In this document: positions 36,505-47,038 of the stretch, piece after piece
Layout: the number at the start of each line of letters is the position of its first letter
Position numbering within the stretch: the first letter of the stretch is position 1
Assembly: GCF_905147045.1 (NCBI RefSeq)
Contig: NC_065902.1
Coordinates: 8,377,377 to 8,441,376, forward strand
Direction: 5' to 3'
Origin: Nymphalis io
Taxonomy: Eukaryota > Arthropoda > Insecta > Lepidoptera > Nymphalidae
DNA length: 64,000 nt
Translations under genes and position numbers: made by a program
Notes under the pieces: generated by a model
The model's input: only the letters and a program-made list of their open reading frames with translations
The model's database searches: none
Told to the model about the DNA's origin: nothing

Positions 36505-36622
36505 TCACTAGATATAACAGGCCAATCTGAACTGGAGATCGCAGATTATAATCTGGACAAGCACCACTAGCTTTTCATGAGCTTAGTTTATAATAATTCA
36601 AGCTGTATTCAGTAGATATTTT
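36505..36622 (+). mobile_element. SINE-C copy, left part, interrupted by an insertion
   Basis: aggccaatctgaactggaga, tctggacaagcaccactagc, ttttcatgagcttagtttat and tattttgccacaagtg follow SINE-C order with much divergence. The element continues after the insertion at 37554 with gtgttggaactgaagtccaa and tcttttccttacgaagag. Confidence 0.7.
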
Positions 36623-36635
36623 GCCACAAGTGAAT
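36623..36635. repeat. left target-site duplication, 13 bp
   Basis: gccacaagtgaat, repeated exactly at 37541-37553, flanking the 905-bp insertion between them. Confidence 0.93.
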
Positions 36636-36832
36636 TCATTTTTTTTTAACGCTGGAAAAACGCATTATTCGTTTCCCGATCGGGAACAGTAGGGTATGTG
36701 GGGCTCGCCGGTGTCCTAGGCACCGAGTGCGCCCCGCACATTGAAATACTCACTATAAAACCAGCGGTACCTTTTCCGTCTTAATGAGGAGCACCACGGG
36801 ATTGCTTGCGCATGATAACGTGAAGCCACAAG
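36636..36832 (-). mobile_element. LINE-like 3' end, minus orientation, A-tailed at the left border
   Basis: On the minus strand this segment ends in gcgtttttccagcgtt followed by A(9) (T-run 36639-36647), so its A-tail abuts the left target-site duplication apart from three extra bases. It is GC-rich and structured: a perfect palindrome ttcccgatcgggaa at 36673-36686 and a stem tgtggggc...gccccgcaca (36697-36740) enclosing cggtg...caccg. It is joined head-to-head to the plus-strand LINE at about 36833. I take it as the 3' end of a second LINE RNA; the family is not identified. Confidence 0.65.
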
Positions 36833-37540
36833 ACGTTCGCTGCGACCTTAGTCCAAGGGATTACATCGAGGCTGTTATAAAAACAGCTTCACGGAAACTC
36901 GGAGTTCTGAACAAGGTGCGGCGCTTTTTCACGCCACAACAACTGTGCCTGCTGTACAAAACACAGGTACGGTCTTGCGTGGAATATTGCTCGCACCTTT
37001 GGGATGGCTCCGCTAAGTACCTACTTGAGGCCTTGGACCGGTTGCAGCGACGTGCCGTACGCATTATTGGCGACGTAAAGGTCACAAACACCCTTGAACC
37101 TTTACAATTGCGTCGTGAGATAGCAGCACTGAGCGCTTTCTATCGACTGTATCACGGCGAGTGCTCTGAGGAATTATTCTCTCTAATTCCTGCTTCCCCC
37201 TTCCTTCTTAAGTCCACGCGAGCTGGTTCTCGATGTCACCGCCTAACTGTGACATCAATTCCATCGCGAACAAAGAAATTTGGCAACTCCTTTCTTTGTC
37301 GCACTTCCAAAAAATGGAATTCCTTACCAGCTCACGTGTTCCCCTCCTCTTACAACCCGGGTTCCTTCAAACGAGGCGTGAAGAGGCATCTTGCGGGCCG
37401 GCAAGGCGAAGGCGGCTAGTGCAGAACGTTTTTCCCGTCTGTACTGGCCGTCGTCGCGTTTGGACTCTACTACCACTTACCATCAGGTGGAGTAGAGTCA
37501 TTTGCCCTCCCGGCGAATATAAAAAAAAAAAAAAAAAAAA
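36833..37540 (+). mobile_element. LINE 3' end (CR1/Jockey-like), C-terminal ORF2 fragment, young
   Basis: A plus-strand frame opens in the left segment at 36784; the LINE part begins DVRCDLSPRDYIEAV at about 36833. It continues GVLNKVRRFFTPQQLCLLYK, SCVEYCSHLWDGSAKYLLEA and RAVRIIGD, and ends RHLAGRQGEGG at 37419. This is the post-RT C-terminal region of a non-LTR retrotransposon. The 3' untranslated part carries a stem-loop (37463-37499) and ends in A(20) at 37521-37540. The catalytic RT core is absent (5' truncation). It is nearly identical to the minus-strand copy at 48831-49558, so the family was recently active. At 36833 the sequence switches from LINE to the unrelated left segment; in the other copy the frame continues upstream as SKIAMLGIDVRCDLS. 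Confidence 0.92.
37463..37499 (+). promoter_or_regulatory. LINE 3' stem-loop, likely RT recognition element
   Basis: gactctact (37463-37471), bulged a, ccac, a 10-nt loop ttaccatcag, gtgg, and agtagagtc (37491-37499) form a 13-bp stem with one bulge, 21 nt before the A-tail. The same hairpin occurs in the other copy (48863-48899, minus). The core accacttaccatcaggtgg is identical in SINE-A. Recognition of a 3' stem-loop by the RT is known for several LINEs; its role here is inferred. Confidence 0.75.
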
Positions 37541-37553
37541 GCCACAAGTGAAT
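37541..37553. repeat. right target-site duplication, 13 bp
   Basis: Exact copy of 36623-36635, directly after the A(20) tail. Confidence 0.93.
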
Positions 37554-38455
37554 CTATCATCCTACACTAGAGAAGTGTGTTGGAACTGAAGTCCAAATCT
37601 TTTCCTTACGAAGAGCCAACTTTTATGGATTGTTGTTTTACTTTGTATTTTAACTAAATAACCAATAGCATAATGCGGATTTATAATATGAACCATTTAA
37701 CGTAAGGGAATATTATAGAAGTAAAATCTCCATTGTGTATTTCTTGTTAAAATAATTTAATTATACGGAAAGATTTCTGGGAAACATTTTGAAGTAAAAT
37801 GCATTTACGTTTATAAAGATGATTATGCAATAAATGTTTGTGGACTAAAAATTTTAAAGTACTCTCAAGTTTGAAGATATACGCAGTAGCTTGTTAGCGA
37901 ATAAGCGAACAAGGAAAAGAGGGAACAACTTTGTGAATCTCACTTCAAGTTATTTTTGGTTCATTGAGCGTTTCAAAATATCATATAAGAGTATATAAGA
38001 AGTAATGTATTGCATTAAGCATATCATTTATTAAATCATGTGTTTGTTATGAGATTTTTACTTTAGACAGGACCATACACAGTATACAGGATATACTTGA
38101 ATAAATTTGTTAAAATGCCGTCATCAGAAAGTAAAATCAGCTCTTCGCCCGAACTTTCTCTGTTCGTCGTATCACATCCTATCGGGTTATGAGAGTAACC
38201 AGACTTGTTAGTCTGAACACAATGGCTGCCGTAGCGTGAAATTTGCCAAATGGACGTCAGCATATTATGGAATAGTTAAAAACTATGTTGGAATAGTGTT
38301 AAAAATCGCAATGACAAGTTGACTCTATAATTCTTTGTCCTAGTCCATTAGCATTATTTAAAAAAGTTGACGTTGATTACGACACAATTTTACACCAGAT
38401 AATTCTTTATTCAATTTCATATTTAGCATATCTTAGCAAAAATGGCCTAATATTT

Positions 38456-38460
<5 letters not shown>

Positions 38461-38514
<54 letters not shown>
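38461..38514. repeat. (TA)27 microsatellite
   Basis: Fifty-four bases of uninterrupted TA dinucleotides, the longest pure microsatellite in the window. Confidence 0.97.
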
Positions 38515-38517
<3 letters not shown>

Positions 38518-39096
38518 CAGTAAACTAATAATACTTGATACTGTAGCCAAGTAATTTTTAAATATTCAGCCTCGCCTGGTCCTGAAACGGCCTGATAAGG
38601 ACGCGTGTCGGAGAGGTGATTGATTAGCGTGCTTAATTAATTCTTCGTTAATTGTCCGTTCATTTTGAGTTACTGACAATAAGGACGAGGTTTTCTGAAA
38701 TAAGTTCATAACCTGAGTTAGTCTAAGGGCTCAAATTGATATAATATTTACAATCAGAGATTTAAATCGATCTTCAATCTGCTTCCTTATGAATTAATGA
38801 AACTGTCAAGCCATGATATAATTGTACAAGATATATTTTGTTATTCCTATTTTTAACTGACTTCAGTAAAAGTTTAAAGTATTTTATTAGCCATAAAACT
38901 ACTGCTTTTTTGAAAAAAAAAAACAGTATTTTAAAATAAACAAAACTACTTATCAAAGTCTATTCTTAATAAAACACTAATGGTAAATTTTTAAGGGTAA
39001 CAATTCTTAAAATCACAACCAATTTCCATTAACAACGATATCTCACTCGGATATTATATTGACTTTTAATTAAGTCAACTGTTTGAAAGGTCCACT

Positions 39097-39142
39097 TAAA
39101 AGTATATTTTACAGAATCGATTTTCTGTACAATATACTTTTA
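39097..39142. repeat. 20-bp hairpin, one mismatch
   Basis: Arm taaaagtatattttacagaa (39097-39116), loop tcgatt, arm 39123-39142; 19 of 20 positions pair. Confidence 0.85.
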
Positions 39143-40039
39143 TTTGAAGAACAGACATTGTATTGTAAGGAGTAATCATTTTTTAATTTGTATTTAAGAA
39201 AATAAGCTAATAAAACTTAAAGTTCAGCTCAGTACACTTGAGTGAACATCCCACCACTGGAATAAACCATATAAATATGGTTTTATAATGGTGTACGAAA
39301 ATCATTTTTTTAATTATCATATGCAAGCCGATTATATAAGTTTAAGCATTATTAAAAGAAAAAAATATGTCAGTGTCTTAACAATTAAAACATTATTGAT
39401 ATAAAATAATTATGGAATAAAGGACATACTTGTAAAAAAATATCAATGTAGAATTACTTCACAAAATACCATTGAAATGACCTTCATTGACTTTATTAAA
39501 AAAAAACAATGTCAGTAAAGGGTAATGGAAAAATGCCTCATCATAATTCGTCGAAACCAAGTTCATTTTAAGGAACCAATCAGTTTATTAATGTACTTCA
39601 TTTTTCATCGAACACGGAGTAACGCTCACGAGTTCTTTGGAAAAACAAGAAAATTTCAAACAAAAAATACATTATGATTTCATAATATTCGTCATACACA
39701 TTTGTATTTTTATATTTCTTTAAGTAACATCATAAATCATTATTGTATTTTAAATATGGCTGACTACATTTTTAATTAATATTAATTTCAGGCCATTGGC
39801 ACGTTAGTAAAACAAAAAAAAATTGGTTAATATGTTATTTGGATTATTATAAAGAATATTTTAAAGATTAGCCTTCATTTCATCAAAGTCGGTTAAGTCT
39901 ATTGAACTACGATTTTAAGTACTTTTGCTTATTTCTATTTTCGGTATATCAGTAGGTAATTATTAACTCACTAAAAACAAAAGTAGGAGGTTCTCAATTC
40001 GATGTATATGTGTAATTGTTTTTTATGTATGACCATATT

Positions 40040-40330
40040 ACTGGTGGTAGAGCTTTGTGTAAGCTCATCTGGGTAGGTACCACCCACACATCAGCTATTC
40101 TACCGCAAAACAGCAGTACTTGGTATTGTTGTGTTCTGGTTTGAAGGGTGAGTGAGCCAGTGTAATTACAGGCACAAGGGACATAACATCTTAGTTCTCA
40201 AGGTTGGTGGCGCATTGGTGTTGTAAGCGATGGTTAACATTTCTTACAATGCCAATGTCTATGGGCGTTGGTGACCACTTACCATCAGGTGGTCCATATA
40301 CTCATCGACCTTTCTATTCTATAAAAAAAA
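40040..40330 (+). mobile_element. full-length SINE-A, well preserved
   Basis: actggtggtagagctttgtg to A(8) at 40330, without the head duplication of the 31488 copy. accacttaccatcaggtgg is intact at the 3' end. Confidence 0.95.
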
Positions 40331-42189
40331 TTGTTTACTGAGTAGTCCGATATAATTTTTTTTTTTAAGTGAAACCTTTTTTAATTGCGATGCGCTGGTT
40401 TATCGTAGGGAATAATCGTGGCTTTGCGTCACCGACATGCTAATGTTAATATAATGAAGTCATTGAAAGTACAAATAATTTAAGTATTATGAAAATTAAT
40501 GTGTATAAAAATAATGTAAGTGTATTTTCTTTATTATATTTATTCAAATTAAGCTGTATTAATATTTTATTTGCAACACACTGTTAACAGTTTCAAGGTT
40601 TCACTTTTCTATCGGCAGTCCCTATTTTTTTAATCATTAAAAACAAATTTTCGGCTTCTTCGGAATTCTCCCGGGATATAATATATTTATAAGTTTTCAC
40701 AATTTTTAATATTCCATGCGTAATACAAATTTAATCCGGACTAAACCATGAGGCAAAGATAGTGTATAATAATAAAATGATACGTCTATAAATATTATTT
40801 TGCAGAGTCAGCTGTGTTAGCTTAGTATTATACAGCACACGAGATGAGGACAACAGTAGAAGCGGAGGTTAAGGACTTAAGTCCTCGCCGGAACGCGGTC
40901 CTAAGTCCGGGGAAGTACCGACGAGTGTTTCAAGTGCTTCTATCATTTCATCCTACATTCAACGGTGAATTAAAATATCATAAAGAAATATACGTATAGA
41001 AAAAATAATTAAACATATAATTTAACTTGTTATTATATAGTTGAACAGTGATTGATATCCTTTATCTTTCCGACTAATAGAGAAGTAGTTTCCAAGTATA
41101 GAAATATATTTTCACAGTCTTTAATCTACCAAAATATTATAAAGCTACTTACCAAATACTTGAAATCTTAATCTTAAACACAAAGTTCGGGCTTTTCATT
41201 TTCAGGAAACGAGAATTCTAAGAGTGTTAAATTGTGGGTCTCCAATCTCCTTAATTTTAAGCAGATTTAGTTATAACGGTATTTATGTAATAGTTATTTA
41301 TGTGTATGAACATATATAAAATACTACTATACCAAATTATATAGAATATAGTATGATATAATGTTTTTTTATTCTGTCAACGTAATTGTTGGCCGCCTGT
41401 TGCTAAAACTAGAAAAGCTATTTGAAAACTTGGTATAAAACATTTGTACATCTTCAGGATGTTTATAAAAATATTTTATAATATAATAATATATCGAGCC
41501 ATTTTGTGTAGCGTATTAGAATAAAAGTCGCGCATTTTTGTCGTTTATATATAATTAGTACAAAAATTAAGTAATAAAATACTATTTCCTCCTTTCAAAA
41601 TTGAACAGTTTATTAAAAAGCGTACATCGATTTGTTAAAAAAAAAAATAAGGTAATCAATTTCAAAGGTGCGCTATAGAAGGATTATTATTTATAATAAT
41701 AATATAGCAATTTTCCCGAAAACTTTTACAACTTTGTCAAATTTAATATCAAAGAATATTGCAGTTACCGTGTAAAAATATCATAAAATACTTTACGAGA
41801 CAAAGGACTAACAACAATGTAGAGCGGCGTTCTATTTACAAAAAGTGTTGATATAAACAATGTATATTCAAGCGTTAAATTGATTTATTTACCATAATTT
41901 TGTATAACGTTGACTAACGTATATTGTTGTTACGGTAAATATATTTAGCCGGTAATCAAACAGACAGGCATTTTCAGTACACAAACTCGGCATGTTTACA
42001 AATTAATCGTGGTGCAAATAAATATTATTACATTACTGCATCTGACGTCAACACCTGTTATGTATTGTTTAAAAGAGAAATACGTATTTAAATAATTCTA
42101 TTCCGGTTAAGCTTAGCATTTTGGTGAATAGATATAGATGTTTTTATGTTGAATACAAAATTTTGATTAAGATAGATTGATTGAAAATT
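40331..42189. other. AT-rich non-coding DNA with a GC-rich patch
   Basis: A GC-rich patch at 40838-40940 contains ggttaaggacttaagtcctc and cggtcctaagtccggggaag, with overlapping short inverted repeats. It has no frame and no identity I can give. Otherwise nothing. Confidence 0.45.
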
Positions 42190-42345
42190 TAGATTAGCTC
42201 AAATACGGGCAAACACAAGTGGGATTTAACGTGTTTAATTCTGTTTAAAATTCTGAAACCTGCATGTGTCGGATAAACGTTTATATTCGCAGTTGAACAG
42301 TTGAATAAGCTTCAAAACTTCACAAATGACTAAAGCCTACAATTT
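42190..42345 (+). mobile_element. SINE-C copy, old
   Basis: tagctcaaatacgggcaaac, aagtgggatttaacgtgttt, gaaacctgcatgtgtcgg and gaataagcttcaaaac retain the SINE-C order. Confidence 0.6.
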
Positions 42346-42487
42346 TCGGGTTATGTAGCGTATTACGTAGTAATGAAATGCGAGTTATTTGAAATAATGC
42401 AACTCAATATGTGTCGTATATATGATGTCCTTTTTTATATATTTTTTATAAGTTTATCTAAACTTGTAACAGCAATTTTACATCACT

Positions 42488-42664
42488 AATGATCCACCAA
42501 CCAAACTAATATGTTATTTCCCTTAGTTCTGTAATTTCACTGGCTCACTGAAATTTCAAAACGGAACACAACAATACCTACATATTGCTGTTTGGTGGTA
42601 GAATATGTAGTGAGTAGGTGGTACATACCCAGATGGGTTTGTACCAAGCCCCATCACCTAGTAC
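42488..42664 (-). mobile_element. SINE-A 5' half
   Basis: On the minus strand the head (ggtgatggggcttggtac), catctgggtatgtaccacct, ctaccaccaaacagcaatat and ggttggtggatc are recognisable. The 3' third is missing. Confidence 0.8.
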
Positions 42665-43365
42665 ATTAAACTTGTAAAAAAACGAATTTTTAGTTGTTTT
42701 TTTTTATATTTCAAGTAATCTTAGAAACATGAATTAAGTCAGAAAATAAGTGCACAATATAATAGTGACCTGTTACAACATTGATCCGCTAAATTATTGA
42801 CTTTAATAGTGTAATGTATGTGGACTATCAACATTTGAGCATAATTCATTAATAACAATATCCACAGTCCGCTTAAATTACTTCTACGGTAAACATTCCT
42901 GGTATGAACACAGCTGTAGGCCGCAGCACGCAACGCCTCAACTCTTCGGTGTTCAATATTTTATTAGTTACACGTAATTTTAATACGTTAAGTTAAATAT
43001 CTTTTCACTTATAAGAATAGTTCTCATTTATACGTAAAACAAATTTATCTCTATATATCTTTAGTAATATTTAAAACTTAACATACTATTATATACATAT
43101 ATTAAATTTTAGGAAAGTAGACCAATAGATCTGCAGAAAAAAGTATCATAGTAAAGGTTTCACTGCGGGATTAAGGCTATGATTTCAGCAAGCTGCTTTA
43201 ATGGTCAATTTTTCACATGTAATGAATTTTGATCGGAGACGCGGGTTTTCTCGAAATGTTACCCTTCACTGCATGCGTGAAATATACTATTATCAACGCT
43301 GGCACAGTTAGAAGAATAAACCACTTTTAACGCCGTCCATGCCCAGTGAATCACGTGATTTAAGA

Positions 43366-43482
43366 TGAAATGTCCCTTGTGCCTTTAATTACAATGACTT
43401 ACACCCTTCATACCGGTTGCTAAATGGTGATTGGATGGTACCCACCCATTCCTACCAGAATCTTTACTTAAATCCTATCACT
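43366..43482 (-). mobile_element. SINE-A fragment, diverged
   Basis: tgtcccttgtgcctttaatt, cttacacccttcataccgg and ggatggtacccacccattc match the central part of SINE-A on the minus strand. Confidence 0.65.
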
Positions 43483-45186
43483 AATAAAACAAGTTCGTAG
43501 TTGCTTCGTGGTTGAGTCGTTACAGGATGTATCGTCACTTATAAGTGCCTTTTAGGCGTATCTTATACAAATGTAGGTGATATTATTCCATTAATTAATT
43601 AAAATTTCGATTAATGAGTAGAGTAGTTACATGTGGAAATTCGATTATTCTTTATAAAGTTAATAGAATGCCAGTTCATCTATATATCTACGAACATAGT
43701 TCTATTTTAATTTAATTATATATAATTTGCATAACTGATCTTGTTTTATATGAAAATGAAAAATGTGTTTTATATCTATTTCAACATAATATGCATTGAT
43801 GTTGTTGTTAAGGTTTTAATATAATTGGAAAGGTATATTTTTATTTAAAATAAAATGGAATGTTTTCTATGGACTATTAATCTGATGTTTTAACTGAAAA
43901 AATAAGAAATCCAATAATTAAAACAGAATAAAATATTGCTTGAAATGAAGCATTTTAAGTACGCAAACCGTTCCAACACGATTCTGGCTTTGCGTGAGGA
44001 TGACTTATGCATATTTGATGCTCGGCACTCCTTCCTATGAGTGTTTTATTATTTTTAGGCCAACAAACAAAGGTAACATCGAATTTAGTGCAATAGGTCG
44101 ATGTCGATCGATTATAACGGAAATAGAAGGCGACTGTTAGTTTTACTATTGACCTAAATTCCTCTTGGTGCTGACATTTCAACTAAAATCCATTAGCGGT
44201 AATGTCACATGACTATAATGATTACAGATATGCATTTCGATTTCAATAATAACTGCATGGAAAAATAGAAATGAATCAGGATTCACTTGCAATTGCGATG
44301 AGTTCTGAGCATGTCAGTGAATGTCGTGACCAAAAAAAACCATTAAATTACTTCTTTGTATGTTAATAACTAAATAAACATTTTATGTAGATCCTAGATT
44401 CTACCCGTGCGAAACCGGATACCTATATCATTATATAAAAAACATGTATTAAAAGTTATTTAAAACTTATTTTATGAACCTTGTTAAAGGACTGACATTT
44501 TAACGTTCCGGTTAGTCGCTGGGGAAATATAAAACTTCTCTACGTAAATCTATCAAGTCCAAGTGACGCATGATTGTGGTTTCCATAGAATAAATGTTTT
44601 TTTCCTTTTTTAAGTTAACTAATTCAATAAGCAAGAGTATTATTATCATAAATATAATGTTACTACATTCAGGAGGTCGTTAAAGCATTTTTATTGTTTA
44701 AGGTGAAACGTATTGGACGTTGTGCTAGTAGTTTAAACTTGTCTGTAAAGCCAATAAACTATTTCCTTTCACAAAAAAGGTTGATGGCTTTATTTGTACA
44801 CGTAAGAAGAATAAACGTACAAACTTTTGAAGTTATATTGTTACAAGGGATCCTGTAAATTCGATACTTCGATACTGTCATTTCTAGTAGTTACCTTGTG
44901 ATGAGATCTTTGTAAATAAAAAAATATAAATATTAAAATAAACATTGTCGCCTAGAATAGCAGCACTGACATATAGGTTGACTTATTCACCCTTAAAATG
45001 TCATGAAGTAACAAATTATGTACATAATAAGTGAGAAAATTACAAAACGCTTACATTCTACTTGCCGTTTGTAATATTTTAAATATTTAAAGGAATACTT
45101 ATGCTTCCAACCTTCTTTGAGATTCAGTATAAGTCTATTGATCTAGCTAGCCCTTTCTCAATCCTAGACCATTGAACCTTTGATCC
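43483..45186. other. AT-rich non-coding DNA
   Basis: A 75-codon minus-strand open stretch (43955-44182) is less AT-biased than average but has no recognisable domain, so it is not called. Confidence 0.45.
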
Positions 45187-45226
45187 TTTGAACCCAAGAC
45201 TTGAGGATTCAAGTCTTGGGTTCAAA
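45187..45226. repeat. perfect 18-bp hairpin built from a SINE-D B box
   Basis: Arm tttgaacccaagacttga (45187-45204), loop ggat, exact reverse complement 45209-45226 (tcaagtcttgggttcaaa). The right arm is the tRNA-like B-box region of a SINE-D fragment that continues with gagccgagccaataaaaag; the left arm is its inverted copy. Confidence 0.9.
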
Positions 45227-45589
45227 CCACGAGCCGAGCCAATAAAAAGTTATTGGGATTTTTAAAGACCAAAAGGTCTAAAATTGTCATTGTTTTGTAG
45301 ATTTTACCTAAATGGGATTCTCTGGTCAGCCATAAAAATAAATGTTGTATCCAAACAAGTACCATAATATGTAAAGATAATTAAAACAACACATTTAAAT
45401 GACCCTTCGAGGCTTAACTTTAGTAATAGCTTTTATACCGAGTTTGCGAGCTTTATTATCCTCATTTAAAGAGACAAGTGTCCAATAATAACAACTTCAT
45501 CCGCCTAACTTCTATTTCTGACAGGAAAAAGTATTTCTACCCTTTTTTGTTATTAGTATGAATATTTGTGTGTTTAATGGATCAGAGCT

Positions 45590-45690
45590 CATGGGTCAGT
45601 CGGATGAAAATCTGCCACATGGTATGAAACCTCATTAGAGCTGCGTGGTGACGTTCTTCAAGGGGAGAGAAGGTACTAAATGTAATTGGC
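45590..45690 (+). mobile_element. SINE-C 3' fragment (unit A)
   Basis: gatgaaaatctgccacatgg, aacctcattagagctgcgtg and cttcaaggggagagaagg fit the SINE-C 3' half. The duplicate lies at 48170-48280. Confidence 0.6.
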
Positions 45691-46012
45691 CATTTTCAGG
45701 CGGTTATTCTACTTTTTTAACTTGTAAAACAATCGCTATTGACTGTATGATTAGGTTGTAAGGGGCTTACCTCAATGCGTTTTAGGTTCAAGGTGACAAA
45801 ATGCGTCTACAGTTAGGATTATAGTAGGGCCATCACCGTGGAACATTTACTTTCTAAATTATTTAAATGTGTATGTAGTGTATATGTTGACCGTAACCTA
45901 CCCAGTTTTTAGGGTGAATTTCTTAGCGCTTTCTAGTCTGCTCATATCGCATATATCATAAGATATGAATTGGACTATATAATAAAATTAAGAAAAACAA
46001 TACTATTTAACC

Positions 46013-46085
46013 CAGTGGTAAGTCTCCGTGCAGGTCCTCGTCTATGAGTAGGTAACTCCTCCGAAATTGTTCTACCGCTAAATAT
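46013..46085 (+). mobile_element. SINE-A 5' remnant (unit A)
   Basis: cccagtggtaagtctccgtg, ctatgagtaggtaactcctc and attgttctaccgctaaat are a decayed SINE-A head. The duplicate lies at 48606-48680. Confidence 0.5.
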
Positions 46086-46751
46086 TAATATTCGGAAAAG
46101 AAATGAAAGGAAAAATTGATTTAGATTCTTTCGTTGGCTGCCCATTAACTGTGGTCAGGTTTATATTTTTTGCAGTTGCCTTCTTTTTATAAATTATAAA
46201 AGAAATAATTAAAGCTTACTTGGAAATAATCACGATTTTTTAGTCACGTCATATTTGATTTCGTCATGTACATAAAGATAAACCATTTCCCGTTAGGTAC
46301 TACATATTTACATCAGAGTGCCAATCGACGTGATTAAATATCTTATATATAGTACGAGTATGTTGTCGGTCTAAAGCAATTTTGTTTATTGTTTTTATAT
46401 TTACTTTTAATTGGTACAATTACACTAATTGACTCGGCTTTTATATCTGTAATAAAAATAATCGTCCTTTTAATAGCGTCGCTATCAATTTCAGAATCAA
46501 AATAAAAAATATATATTATTCAAATACAAAATGTATTGGAATAATACTTTAGAAACATTTAAAAAGACAAAATGAAATTTAATGCTATCATTGTTTTGAA
46601 ATTCTACTCTACTGAAGAATCTGTTTCTTCCGTATTTACTATTAATAGTGACCGTACTCAACTACCATTACTAATATTTCACTGAGTTACGCTTATATGA
46701 ATACAGTAATTGATATAATAAAAGATTGATAGGTATGAAAATCAGTTTAGT

Positions 46752-47038
46752 AACATCCTGTAAATGTCCCACTGCTGGGCTAAGGCCTTCTCTCCCTTTT
46801 TGGGGAGAAGGTTTGGAGCTTATTCCACCACGCTGCTCCAATGCGAATTGGTGGAATACACATGTGGCAGAATTTCAGTGAAATTAGACACATGCAGGTT
46901 TCCTCACGATGTTTTCCTTCACCGTAAACCATGAGATGAATTATAATCACAAATTAAGCACATGAAAATTCAGTGGTGCTTGTCCGTGTTTGACCTCACG
47001 ATCATCGGTTAAGATTCACGCGTTCTCACCACTGATTT
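46752..47038 (-). mobile_element. SINE-C (unit A)
   Basis: Nearly complete minus-strand copy: tgtaaatgtcccactgctgg at its 3' end through ttctcaccactg at its 5' end. The first 15 or so bases of the head are missing where the LINE begins. The B-box region is mutated (ccgtgtttgacctcacg). Confidence 0.9.

Larger units (their letters stand above)
37554..40039. other. AT-rich non-coding DNA, small SINE remnants
   Basis: The first 60 bp are the right part of the interrupted SINE-C. At about 38150-38250, tctgttcgtcgtatcacatc, ctatcgggttatgagagt and tggctgccgtagcgtgaa resemble the 3' part of SINE-D. A (TA)n tract and a hairpin are listed separately. No gene. Confidence 0.5.
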
